Below, piece by piece: positions 1 through 6,192 of a stretch of DNA of 6,192 nt. The notes below the pieces were generated by a model. That model saw only the letters and a list, made by a program, of their open reading frames with translations. It ran no database searches and was not told the origin of the DNA. Made by a program: the position numbers and the translations under genes. The number at the start of each line of letters is the position of its first letter. The first letter of the stretch is position 1. The stretch spans positions 1 through 6,192 of the forward strand of contig NZ_CALAOH010000001.1 of the NCBI RefSeq assembly GCF_937926365.1, read 5' to 3'. The stretch comes from an uncultured Azohydromonas sp. (GTDB lineage Bacteria > Pseudomonadota > Gammaproteobacteria > Burkholderiales > Burkholderiaceae_C).

Positions 1-64
1 CCTCGACGATCACGTTGACGTCTTCCGGTGGGTTGCTGCCGATGGCGATGGCGTCGATGCGCAT
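1..64 (-). CDS. ppa: Inorganic pyrophosphatase, N-terminal fragment (runs off left edge)
   Basis: Reading the minus strand from an ATG at 64-62 gives 21 codons that begin MRIDAIAIG and continue SNPPEDVNVIVE. This closely resembles the N-terminus of family I soluble inorganic pyrophosphatases, where the NPPEDVNVIVEVP stretch precedes the core beta-barrel. The enzyme hydrolyses cytosolic pyrophosphate to two phosphates and so pulls biosynthetic reactions forward, including aminoacylation and PRPP-dependent steps. The start is supported by an AGGAA ribosome binding site 9 nt upstream (complement 74-78) and by a promoter at 106-133. Only the first 21 residues are present, so none of the metal-binding aspartates can be checked. 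The gene is divergent from the rest of the window. The family call rests on remembered family sequence and is fairly secure. Confidence 0.8.
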   Translation of the reverse strand, partial: MRIDAIAIGSNPPEDVNVIVE

Positions 65-73
65 GGTCGTCCG

Positions 74-78
74 TTCCT
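74..78 (-). promoter_or_regulatory. Ribosome binding site of ppa
   Basis: The minus strand reads AGGAA, followed by 9 nt and then the ATG of ppa. Sequence and spacing are typical of a Shine-Dalgarno site and fix the ppa start. Confidence 0.65.
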
Positions 79-105
79 GATGCTGCGTTTGCCCCGGCCG
101 CCACG

Positions 106-133
106 ATTATGAGCGTGCCGCCGGAGGCGTCAA
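106..133 (-). promoter_or_regulatory. Sigma70-type promoter for ppa
   Basis: On the minus strand a -35 box TTGACG (complement 128-133, 5 of 6 consensus) is followed by a 16-bp spacer and a -10 box CATAAT (complement 106-111, 5 of 6). Transcription would start near position 99, giving ppa a leader of about 35 nt that contains the AGGAA site. This is the best promoter match in the window. It indicates that ppa is transcribed on its own, away from the purF genes. Confidence 0.65.
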
Positions 134-209
134 ATCTGTCGAGGCAGCGGATATACCGCGCAGCCCGATATTGCAATGCAGCAAGATGGAGAGGGTGTGT
201 CAGTCCCAG

Positions 210-950
210 ATGAAGGCGACCTTGCGCAGCGCCTTCTGGTCGAACACCTCGACGCCTTCGGCGACATCGCGGCCGCCCGCACCGGTGTCCGCGTCGGCGG
301 TGCGTCCCGCGGCACCGGCTGTGGCGGCCGATATGCGCTCGCCGGCCCCACCGTCGCTTGCGGCCAGCGCGCCGGCCGCACCGATCCGGGTGCTGCAAGA
401 TCCGCCCCGTCCCGCGCCGCCCAAGGAAACGCCGCCCGCACGCGACCTGGCCAAGGAGCGCGAGGCCGCCGCGCGTGAAGCGGCTGCCCGCGAAGCCCGG
501 GAGCGCGAAGCGCGCGAGGCGGCTCGCCAGAAGGAGCTCGCGGCCCGCGAGGCCAAGGAGAAGGAGGCCGCTGCGCGCGAGGCGAAGGACAGGGAAGCCG
601 CTGCGCGCGAGGTCCGGGAAAAGGCCGCGGCTCGTGAAGCGGCCGCGCGCGAAGCCAAGGAACGTGAAGCGCGCCAAGCGCGTGAGGCGATGGCACGCGA
701 GGCGTTGAAGGACACGGTGGAGAAGCGCTACATCGTGCAGGTCGGCGCCTTTGCCGATGCCGGGGCCGCCAGTGAGGCGCGGGCTCGGGCCGAGAAGGTC
801 GGCGTGCGCACCTACACGCAGGTGATCGAAACCGAGGCGGGGCGTCGCATCCGGGTGCGGGTAGGGCCTTTCAACAGTCGTGAAGAGGCCGACAAGGCAC
901 TTGGCAAGCTCCGCGCTGCCGGGCTGCCTACGGCGCTGCTGCCGCAGTGA
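210..950 (+). CDS. SPOR-domain protein with Ala/Arg/Glu-rich helix, apparently lacking its N-terminal anchor
   Basis: From ATG 210 the product has 246 residues. Residues 1 to about 75 are a Pro/Ala/Ser-rich stretch. Residues about 76-170 are very rich in Ala, Arg, Glu and Lys in repeated AAARE/AKEKE blocks and probably form one long charged helix. Residues about 172-246 are a SPOR domain: KRYIVQVGAF opens it, VGPFNSREEADKALGKL lies near its end, and it stops at the C-terminus. SPOR domains bind denuded septal peptidoglycan. This gene's place directly before cvpA-purF matches the DedD-like SPOR gene of Pseudomonas and Burkholderiales. Those relatives carry an N-terminal transmembrane segment, and none is visible here in any frame upstream. 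The start is uncertain: TTG 171 and ATG 186 are alternatives, and GGAGAGGG at 188-195 lies 14 nt before ATG 210. The stop overlaps cvpA by 1 nt. The SPOR call is secure; the 5' end may be rearranged. Confidence 0.8.
   Translation: MKATLRSAFWSNTSTPSATSRPPAPVSASAVRPAAPAVAADMRSPAPPSLAASAPAAPIRVLQDPPRPAPPKETPPARDLAKEREAAAREAAAREAREREAREAARQKELAAREAKEKEAAAREAKDREAAAREVREKAAAREAAAREAKEREARQAREAMAREALKDTVEKRYIVQVGAFADAGAASEARARAEKVGVRTYTQVIETEAGRRIRVRVGPFNSREEADKALGKLRAAGLPTALLPQ
552..611 (+). repeat. Tandem 30-bp repeat within the SPOR gene
   Basis: Two adjacent 30-bp units (552-581 and 582-611) match at 26 of 30 positions, and their last 15 bases are identical. They encode AKEKEAAARE and AKDREAAARE. 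A degenerate 27-bp third unit follows at 612-638. The whole 470-705 stretch is built from similar Ala/Arg/Glu codon blocks, which makes it prone to slippage and length variation. Confidence 0.7.
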
Positions 951-1459
951 TGGACTTTGTTGCCGGCTTGGGCTGGGTCGATGTCACGATGCTGGGCCTG
1001 TTGCTGCTGTCCTCGTTGGCAGGCTTGTGGCGCGGGTTGATATTTGAAGTGCTGTCGCTGGCCGGGTATGGAGTGGGCTGGCTGGCGGCGCAGAGGTTTT
1101 CGCCCGTGGCGGCCGAGTGGTTGCCGTGGGAGGGTGCGTTGCCGGCCTGGCGGCTGGCCGCGGCCTACGTGCTGGTGTTCGTGGCCGCGCTGCTGCTGTG
1201 CGGCCTGGCGGCGCGGCTGCTGCGGATGCTGGTGCAGGCCTCCCCGCTGGGGCCGCTGGACCGGCTGCTGGGCGCGGGCTTCGGGCTGCTGCGCGGGCTG
1301 CTGGTACTGCTGGTGCTCAGCACCTTGGTGGCACTGACGCCGCTGGCGCACTCGCCGGCCTGGACCGCCTCCAGCGGCGCCGCCTGGCTGCAGGCGCTGC
1401 GACAAGGTATTCAACCCGTGCTGCCGTCCGCGGTGGCGCGGCATCTGCCGGCACCCTGA
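950..1459 (+). CDS. cvpA: CvpA family inner-membrane protein
   Basis: The product has 169 residues, close to the E. coli CvpA length of about 162. Four hydrophobic segments are visible at roughly residues 13-27, 30-47, 69-91 and 107-129. The family signature is present: an Asp near residue 11 before the first segment, the GLWRGLIFEVLSL motif at 25-37, and LDRLLGAGFGLLRGLLVL at 103-120. CvpA was named for its requirement in colicin V production. In other bacteria it is linked to envelope integrity and bile tolerance, but its molecular function is not settled. ATG 950 shares its A with the TGA of the SPOR gene (TGATG), which favours it over GTG 947 and implies translational coupling, since no clear Shine-Dalgarno site is seen. 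It lies 30 nt before purF, its usual partner. Confidence 0.9.
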   Translation: MDFVAGLGWVDVTMLGLLLLSSLAGLWRGLIFEVLSLAGYGVGWLAAQRFSPVAAEWLPWEGALPAWRLAAAYVLVFVAALLLCGLAARLLRMLVQASPLGPLDRLLGAGFGLLRGLLVLLVLSTLVALTPLAHSPAWTASSGAAWLQALRQGIQPVLPSAVARHLPAP

Positions 1460-1474
1460 AGCGCCGGCATCACT

Positions 1475-1480
1475 GAAGGA
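1475..1480 (+). promoter_or_regulatory. Ribosome binding site of purF
   Basis: GAAGGA ends 9 nt before ATG 1490. It lies in the 30-nt cvpA-purF gap and supports a start at the conserved MCGIVGV, which leaves Cys2 to become the N-terminal nucleophile. Confidence 0.65.
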
Positions 1481-1489
1481 CGCAAGACC

Positions 1490-3015
<1,526 letters not shown>

Positions 3016-3016
<1 letters not shown>

Positions 3017-4245
3017 TGGACGGGGGCAAGAAACTGCCGCGGGTGGGCCTGCCTACCGACGCGCACATTGACACCATCGCCGTGCGCGAAGGGCTGCCGG
3101 CTACACCCTGGGGCGAGAACTCCGAGGCGTTGTTCCTGACCAGCAGCTTCGTGCATCCGGACGCGGAGACCGCGGCGCGGCGCTTCGCCAACGAGGAGGA
3201 GGCTTTCGTCTACAGCCGCTTCTCCAACCCCACCGTCATGATGATGGAGCGCCGCCTGGCGGCGATGGAGGGCACCGAGGCCTGCATCGCCACGTCTAGT
3301 GGTATGGCGGCGATCATGCTGCTGTTCATGGGGCTGCTGAAGGCTGGCGACCACGTGGTGTGCTCGCAGAGCGTCTTCGGCTCCACCATCAAGCTGCTGC
3401 AGGGCGAGTTCGGCAAGTTCGGCGTGGAAAGTACCTTCGTCTCGCAGACGGACGTGGACGCCTGGCGCGCGGCCATGCAACCCAACACAAAGCTGCTGTT
3501 CGCCGAGACGCCGAGCAACCCGCTGACGGAGGTGTGCGACATCGCGGCGCTGGCGCGGATCGCGCACGACGGCGGCGCGCTGCTGGCGGTGGACAACTGC
3601 TTCTGCTCGCCGGCGCTGCAGCAGCCGGTGAAGCTGGGGGCGGACCTGGTCATCCACTCCGGCACCAAGTACCTGGACGGGCAGGGCCGCGTGATCGCCG
3701 GCGCCATTTGCGCGAGTGAAGCGCTGGTCAACGACAAGTTCGTGCCGGTGATGCGCAGCGCCGGCATGAGCCTGTCACCCTTCAACGCCTGGGTGGTGCT
3801 CAAGGGGCTGGAGACGTTGTCCATCCGCATGCGGGCGCAAAGCGAGAAGGCGCTGCAGCTGGCGCGCTGGCTGGAGGAGCAGCCGCAGGTCAGCAAGCTC
3901 TATTACCCAGGGCTGGCCTCGCACCCGCAGCACGAGCTGGCGATGCGCCAGCAGTCGGGGCTCGGCGGCGCGGTGGTGAGCTTCATCGTGCAGGGCGACA
4001 CGCCGGAGGCTGCGCGCGCCAACGCCTTTGCCGTGATCGACGCCACGCGCATCTGCTCCATCACCGCCAACCTGGGCGACACCAAGACCACCATCACGCA
4101 CCCGGCCAGCACCTCGCACGGCCGGCTGACCGAGGCGCAGCGCCAGGCCGCGAGCATCACGCAGGGGATGATCCGCGTGGCCGTGGGCCTGGAGGACGTC
4201 GAGGATCTCAAGGCCGACCTTGCCTGCGGCCTGCACAAGTTCTGA
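3016..4245 (+). CDS. metZ: O-succinylhomoserine sulfhydrylase
   Basis: The 409-residue product is a PLP-dependent enzyme of the Cys/Met metabolism family. Landmarks are YSRFSNPT at 66-73, TSSGMAAI from Thr93, AETPSNPLTEVCDI, VDNCFCSPALQQP with Asp193 as the probable partner of the PLP ring nitrogen, SGTKYLDGQGR with Lys218 as the Schiff-base lysine, and HPASTSHGRLT near the C-terminus. MetZ makes homocysteine directly from O-succinylhomoserine and sulfide, bypassing cystathionine. The paralogues MetB and MetY share the fold. I favour MetZ because of the position directly after purF, as in Pseudomonas, and the SGTKYLDGQGRV stretch. The start overlaps the purF stop (TGATG), and GGAG at 3004-3007 lies 8 nt upstream. 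The gene ends 4 nt before gltX. Confidence 0.92.
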
Positions 4246-4249
4246 CCGA

Positions 4250-5656
4250 ATGAGCACCGTACGCACCCGCTTTGCCCCGTCGCCCACGGGCTTCATCCAC
4301 CTGGGCAACATCCGCTCGGCTCTGTATCCCTGGGCCTTCGCGCGCGCCAATGCCGGCACCTTCATCCTGCGCATCGAGGACACCGACCTGGAGCGCAGCT
4401 CGCAGGCGGCGGTGGACGTGATCCTGGAAGGCATGCGCTGGCTGGGCTTGGACCACGACGAGGGTCCGTACTACCAGATGCAGCGCATGGACCGCTACAA
4501 GGAGGTACTGGCGCAGATGCTGGAGCAGGGGCTGGCCTACCGCTGCTACATGAGCAGCGCCGAGCTCGACGCGCTGCGCGAGCGGCAAATGGCGGCCAAA
4601 CTCAAGCCGCGTTACGACGGCACCTGGCGCCCCGAGCCGGGCAAGTCCCTGCCACCGGTGCCTGAAGGCATGCAGCCGGTGATCCGATTCAAGAGCCCAG
4701 TGGGCGGCAGCGTCGCCTGGGACGACAAGGTCAAGGGCCGCATTGAGTTCAGCAACGAGGAGCTGGACGACCTCGTCATCGCGCGCCCCGACGGCACGCC
4801 TACCTACAACTTTTGTGTGGTCGTGGACGACATCGATATGGGCATTACCCATGTCATCCGCGGCGACGACCACGTCAACAACACGCCACGCCAAATTCAC
4901 ATCTTCCGTGCCCTGGGCAAGGAGCCGCCGGTGTACGCGCACCTGCCCACCGTGCTCAACGAACAGGGCGAGAAGATGAGCAAGCGCAACGGCGCCAAGC
5001 CCGTGACGCAGTACCGCGACGAAGGCTTCCTGCCCGAGGCGATGGTGAACTACCTCGCGCGCCTGGGCTGGAGCCATGGCGATGATGAGATCTTCACGCG
5101 CGAGCAGTTCCTACAGTGGTTCGATCTGGACCACCTGGGCAAGAGCGCCGGCCAGTACGATGAAGCCAAGCTGCGCTGGGTCAACGCCCAGCACATCAAG
5201 CGCACGACCGATGCGGAGCTGGCGCCGCTGGTGCGCGAGCAACTGGCCAAGCGCGGCATCGAGGTGTCGGGGGACTTCGCCCTGGAGCGGGCCGTTGGCC
5301 TGTTCAAGGACCGCTGTGCCACCACGGTGGAGCTGGCCGAATGGCTCAGCCTGTACTTCATCGAAGCCAAGCCCTCGGCCGAGGAAGCGGCCCAGCACCT
5401 CACGCCCGCCCTGCGGCCGGCGCTGGCGGCGCTGCGCGAGCGGCTGCTGGCGCTGCCGAGCTGGGACAAGGCCGGCATTGCCGGCGCGCTCAAGGCGACG
5501 CTGGCCGAGCATGGCCTGAAGATGCCGCAACTGGCCATTCCGGTGCGGCTGCTGGTGTGCGGTCGCGCCCAGACGCCCTCGGTGGATGCAGTGCTCGAAC
5601 TTTTTTCGAAAGAAGAAGTTGCGAAACGCTTGCAAAGCTCGCAAGAGTCGCTATAG
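4250..5656 (+). CDS. gltX: Glutamyl-tRNA synthetase
   Basis: This cytosolic class I synthetase of 468 residues (E. coli 471) attaches glutamate to tRNA-Glu. The Rossmann fold opens with RTRFAPSPTGFIHLGN, the HIGH-type signature being HLGN at 17-20. VVDDIDMGITHVIRGDDHVNNTPRQ contacts substrate and tRNA. The KMSKS-type loop is EKMSKR at 241-246, and the rest is the helical anticodon-binding region. The E. coli zinc ligands are not conserved: CYC is C99-Y-M101 and the later Cys/His region reads YDGTWRP at 122-128, so this is a zinc-free variant. ATG 4250, giving MSTVRTRFAPSPTG, is preferred over an upstream in-frame start at 4220 inside metZ because it matches the family N-terminus. No strong Shine-Dalgarno site is seen, so coupling to metZ across 4 nt is likely. 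The TAG stop lies within a candidate tRNA promoter. Confidence 0.97.
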   Translation: MSTVRTRFAPSPTGFIHLGNIRSALYPWAFARANAGTFILRIEDTDLERSSQAAVDVILEGMRWLGLDHDEGPYYQMQRMDRYKEVLAQMLEQGLAYRCYMSSAELDALRERQMAAKLKPRYDGTWRPEPGKSLPPVPEGMQPVIRFKSPVGGSVAWDDKVKGRIEFSNEELDDLVIARPDGTPTYNFCVVVDDIDMGITHVIRGDDHVNNTPRQIHIFRALGKEPPVYAHLPTVLNEQGEKMSKRNGAKPVTQYRDEGFLPEAMVNYLARLGWSHGDDEIFTREQFLQWFDLDHLGKSAGQYDEAKLRWVNAQHIKRTTDAELAPLVREQLAKRGIEVSGDFALERAVGLFKDRCATTVELAEWLSLYFIEAKPSAEEAAQHLTPALRPALAALRERLLALPSWDKAGIAGALKATLAEHGLKMPQLAIPVRLLVCGRAQTPSVDAVLELFSKEEVAKRLQSSQESL

Positions 5657-5657
5657 A
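5630..5657 (+). promoter_or_regulatory. Candidate promoter of the tRNA cluster, inside the end of gltX
   Basis: A -35 box TTGCAA (5630-5635) is followed by a 16-bp spacer and a -10 box TATAGA (5652-5657). Transcription would start near 5664, about 64 nt before tRNA-Ala. The -10 box contains the gltX stop codon TAG (5654-5656). A short inverted repeat, CTTGC at 5629-5633 and GCAAG at 5641-5645, overlaps the -35 region. The match is good but not perfect, and the tRNAs could also be read from the upstream genes. Confidence 0.5.
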
Positions 5658-5683
5658 ATCTCATTCTCGCTTGATGAACAGCG

Positions 5684-5720
5684 CGAAACACGAAGACGGC
5701 AGCGAAAGCTGAAGTGTTCG
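5684..5720 (+). other. Leader hairpin upstream of tRNA-Ala
   Basis: The inner stem CAGC (5700-5703) pairs with GCTG (5708-5711) around a GAAA tetraloop. An outer stem pairs CGAAACAC (5684-5691) with GTGTTCG (5714-5720) with one bulged A. It has no T run, so it is not a terminator. It ends 7 nt before the tRNA and may help 5' processing or antitermination; that role is inferred. Confidence 0.4.
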
Positions 5721-5727
5721 TCCCGAA

Positions 5728-5799
<72 letters not shown>

Positions 5800-5803
<4 letters not shown>

Positions 5804-5823
5804 CCCAACCAAAAGTTGGTGGT
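5800..5823 (+). other. Hairpin overlapping the 3' end of tRNA-Ala
   Basis: ACCA at 5800-5803 (discriminator plus CCA) and CCAAC at 5805-5809 can pair with GTTGG (5815-5819) and TGGT (5820-5823), with one bulged C at 5804 and a CAAAA loop. No T run follows, so it does not look like a terminator. In the precursor it could mask the CCA end until 3' trimming; that role is inferred. Confidence 0.4.
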
Positions 5824-5855
5824 CGGCGCGAGGTTCATCAGGGGTGAAGGATTAA

Positions 5856-5931
5856 GTCCCCTTCGTCTAGAGGCCTAGGACACGACCCTTTCACGGTTGT
5901 AACAGGGGTTCGAATCCCCTAGGGGACGCCA
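5856..5931 (+). tRNA. tRNA-Glu(TTC), copy 1
   Basis: The 76-nt cloverleaf has acceptor stem GTCCCCT/AGGGGAC, discriminator G and encoded CCA (5929-5931). The anticodon stem CGACC/GGTTG encloses CTTTCAC, giving anticodon TTC (5890-5892), which reads both glutamate codons. The T arm is AGGGG-TTCGAAT-CCCCT. It is the substrate of the GluRS encoded just upstream. Its first 55 nt recur exactly at 6138-6192. Confidence 0.97.
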
Positions 5932-5947
5932 AGTTTGGCTGCGCTTG

Positions 5948-5963
5948 CGGAAAGCAATTTCCG
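5948..5963 (+). other. Spacer hairpin between tRNA-Glu and tRNA-Asp
   Basis: CGGAAA (5948-5953) pairs perfectly with TTTCCG (5958-5963) around a GCAA tetraloop of the GNRA class. There is no T run. It is a plausible processing signal in the precursor RNA; function is inferred. Confidence 0.45.
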
Positions 5964-5982
5964 GCGATGCAGCTGCCGACGC

Positions 5983-6059
5983 GGAGTGGTAGTTCAGTCG
6001 GTTAGAATACCGGCCTGTCACGCCGGGGGTCGCGGGTTCGAGTCCCGTCCACTCCGCCA
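5983..6059 (+). tRNA. tRNA-Asp(GTC)
   Basis: The 77-nt cloverleaf has acceptor stem GGAGTGG/CCACTCC, discriminator G and encoded CCA (6057-6059). The anticodon stem CCGGC/GCCGG encloses CTGTCAC, giving anticodon GTC (6017-6019), which reads both aspartate codons. A terminator follows 21 nt later. Confidence 0.97.
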
Positions 6060-6080
6060 AAGTTTTTGGTTTTGCCGAAG

Positions 6081-6106
6081 ACGCCCACCAGCCAGTGGGC
6101 GTTTTT
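6081..6106 (+). terminator. Rho-independent terminator after tRNA-Asp
   Basis: ACGCCCAC (6081-6088) pairs perfectly with GTGGGCGT (6095-6102) around a 6-nt loop, and a T run follows (6102-6106). Bases AAG just before the stem can extend it against the T run. It closes the Ala-Glu-Asp transcript, although a further tRNA-Glu begins 31 nt later. Confidence 0.88.
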
Positions 6107-6137
6107 GTGAAAACCGGTTGTTGAGTTTGAGAATTTG

Positions 6138-6192
6138 GTCCCCTTCGTCTAGAGGCCTAGGACACGACCCTTTCACGGTTGTAACAGGGGTT
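6138..6192 (+). tRNA. tRNA-Glu(TTC), copy 2, cut by window end
   Basis: The 55 nt present are identical to the first 55 nt of the copy at 5856 and include the anticodon TTC. The T arm and acceptor 3' strand lie beyond the window. The base just upstream differs (G instead of A), and no separate promoter was found in the 31-nt gap after the terminator, so it may depend on read-through. Confidence 0.9.

Noticed and set aside
146..158. GCGG-ATATA-CCGC short inverted repeat between ppa and the SPOR gene
   Set aside because: A 4-bp stem without a T run is too short to call a terminator or operator.
130..696. Minus-strand open frames opposite the Ala/Arg/Glu repeat of the SPOR gene
   Set aside because: They are Arg/Pro/Ala/Ser-rich reverse readings of a repetitive GC-rich stretch. 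Only the short tail of one of them near 200-270 merits a check, reported separately.
3775..5077. Long minus-strand frames opposite metZ and gltX
   Set aside because: They are antisense shadows of genes with full catalytic motifs, with low-complexity composition and no start signals.
5599..5621. AACTT...AAGTT inverted repeat with a T run near the end of gltX
   Set aside because: The T run lies in the 5' arm of an imperfect, AT-rich stem inside the coding sequence, so it does not fit a terminator on the plus strand.
5674..5712. A 12-codon open frame (MNSAKHEDGSES) in the tRNA leader
   Set aside because: It has no ribosome binding site, shows no amino-acid bias suggesting attenuation, and falls where a hairpin and tRNA leader already explain the sequence.
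6105..6134. Possible promoter for the second tRNA-Glu (TTGTGA and GAGAAT)
   Set aside because: The -10 match is weak, the spacer is 18 bp, and the predicted start would fall inside the tRNA.

Overview
The window comes from a GC-rich bacterial chromosome or contig, most likely a betaproteobacterium of the order Burkholderiales. That is inferred from the codon bias, the cvpA-purF-metZ gene order (shared with Pseudomonas) and the tRNA sequences. It reads mostly as core housekeeping DNA with little accessory content. No transposase, CRISPR array, prophage gene or defence gene was seen.

Layout. Positions 1-64 hold the first 21 codons of a minus-strand inorganic pyrophosphatase gene (ppa) that runs off the left edge, with a good sigma70-type promoter at 106-133. 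After that every gene is on the plus strand. A SPOR-domain protein ends at 950 and has a charged, repetitive Ala/Arg/Glu helix before its SPOR domain, but lacks the N-terminal membrane anchor expected of DedD-like relatives. Then come cvpA (950-1459, membrane protein), purF (1490-3016, first committed step of purine synthesis), metZ (3016-4245, sulfhydrylase of methionine synthesis) and gltX (4250-5656, glutamyl-tRNA synthetase). The junctions are tight: two 1-nt TGATG stop/start overlaps, a 4-nt gap and a 30-nt gap. This suggests one transcript with translational coupling.

Downstream of gltX is a tRNA cluster: tRNA-Ala(GGC), tRNA-Glu(TTC), tRNA-Asp(GTC), a rho-independent terminator, and then the first 55 nt of a second tRNA-Glu cut by the window end. 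A candidate promoter lies in the last codons of gltX, and the gltX TAG stop codon lies inside its -10 box. The leader and the first two spacers of the tRNA transcript can each fold into a short hairpin.

How the genes fit together: purF consumes glutamine and PRPP, metZ makes homocysteine, and gltX charges the tRNA-Glu encoded just downstream. CvpA and SPOR proteins are envelope factors that travel with purF in many proteobacteria. I found no convincing new system. The points most worth checking are the left junction, where a ppa locus abuts an apparently decapitated SPOR gene (recombination or chimeric assembly), and the right edge, which stops after exactly 55 nt of a repeated tRNA and looks like an assembly-graph break.
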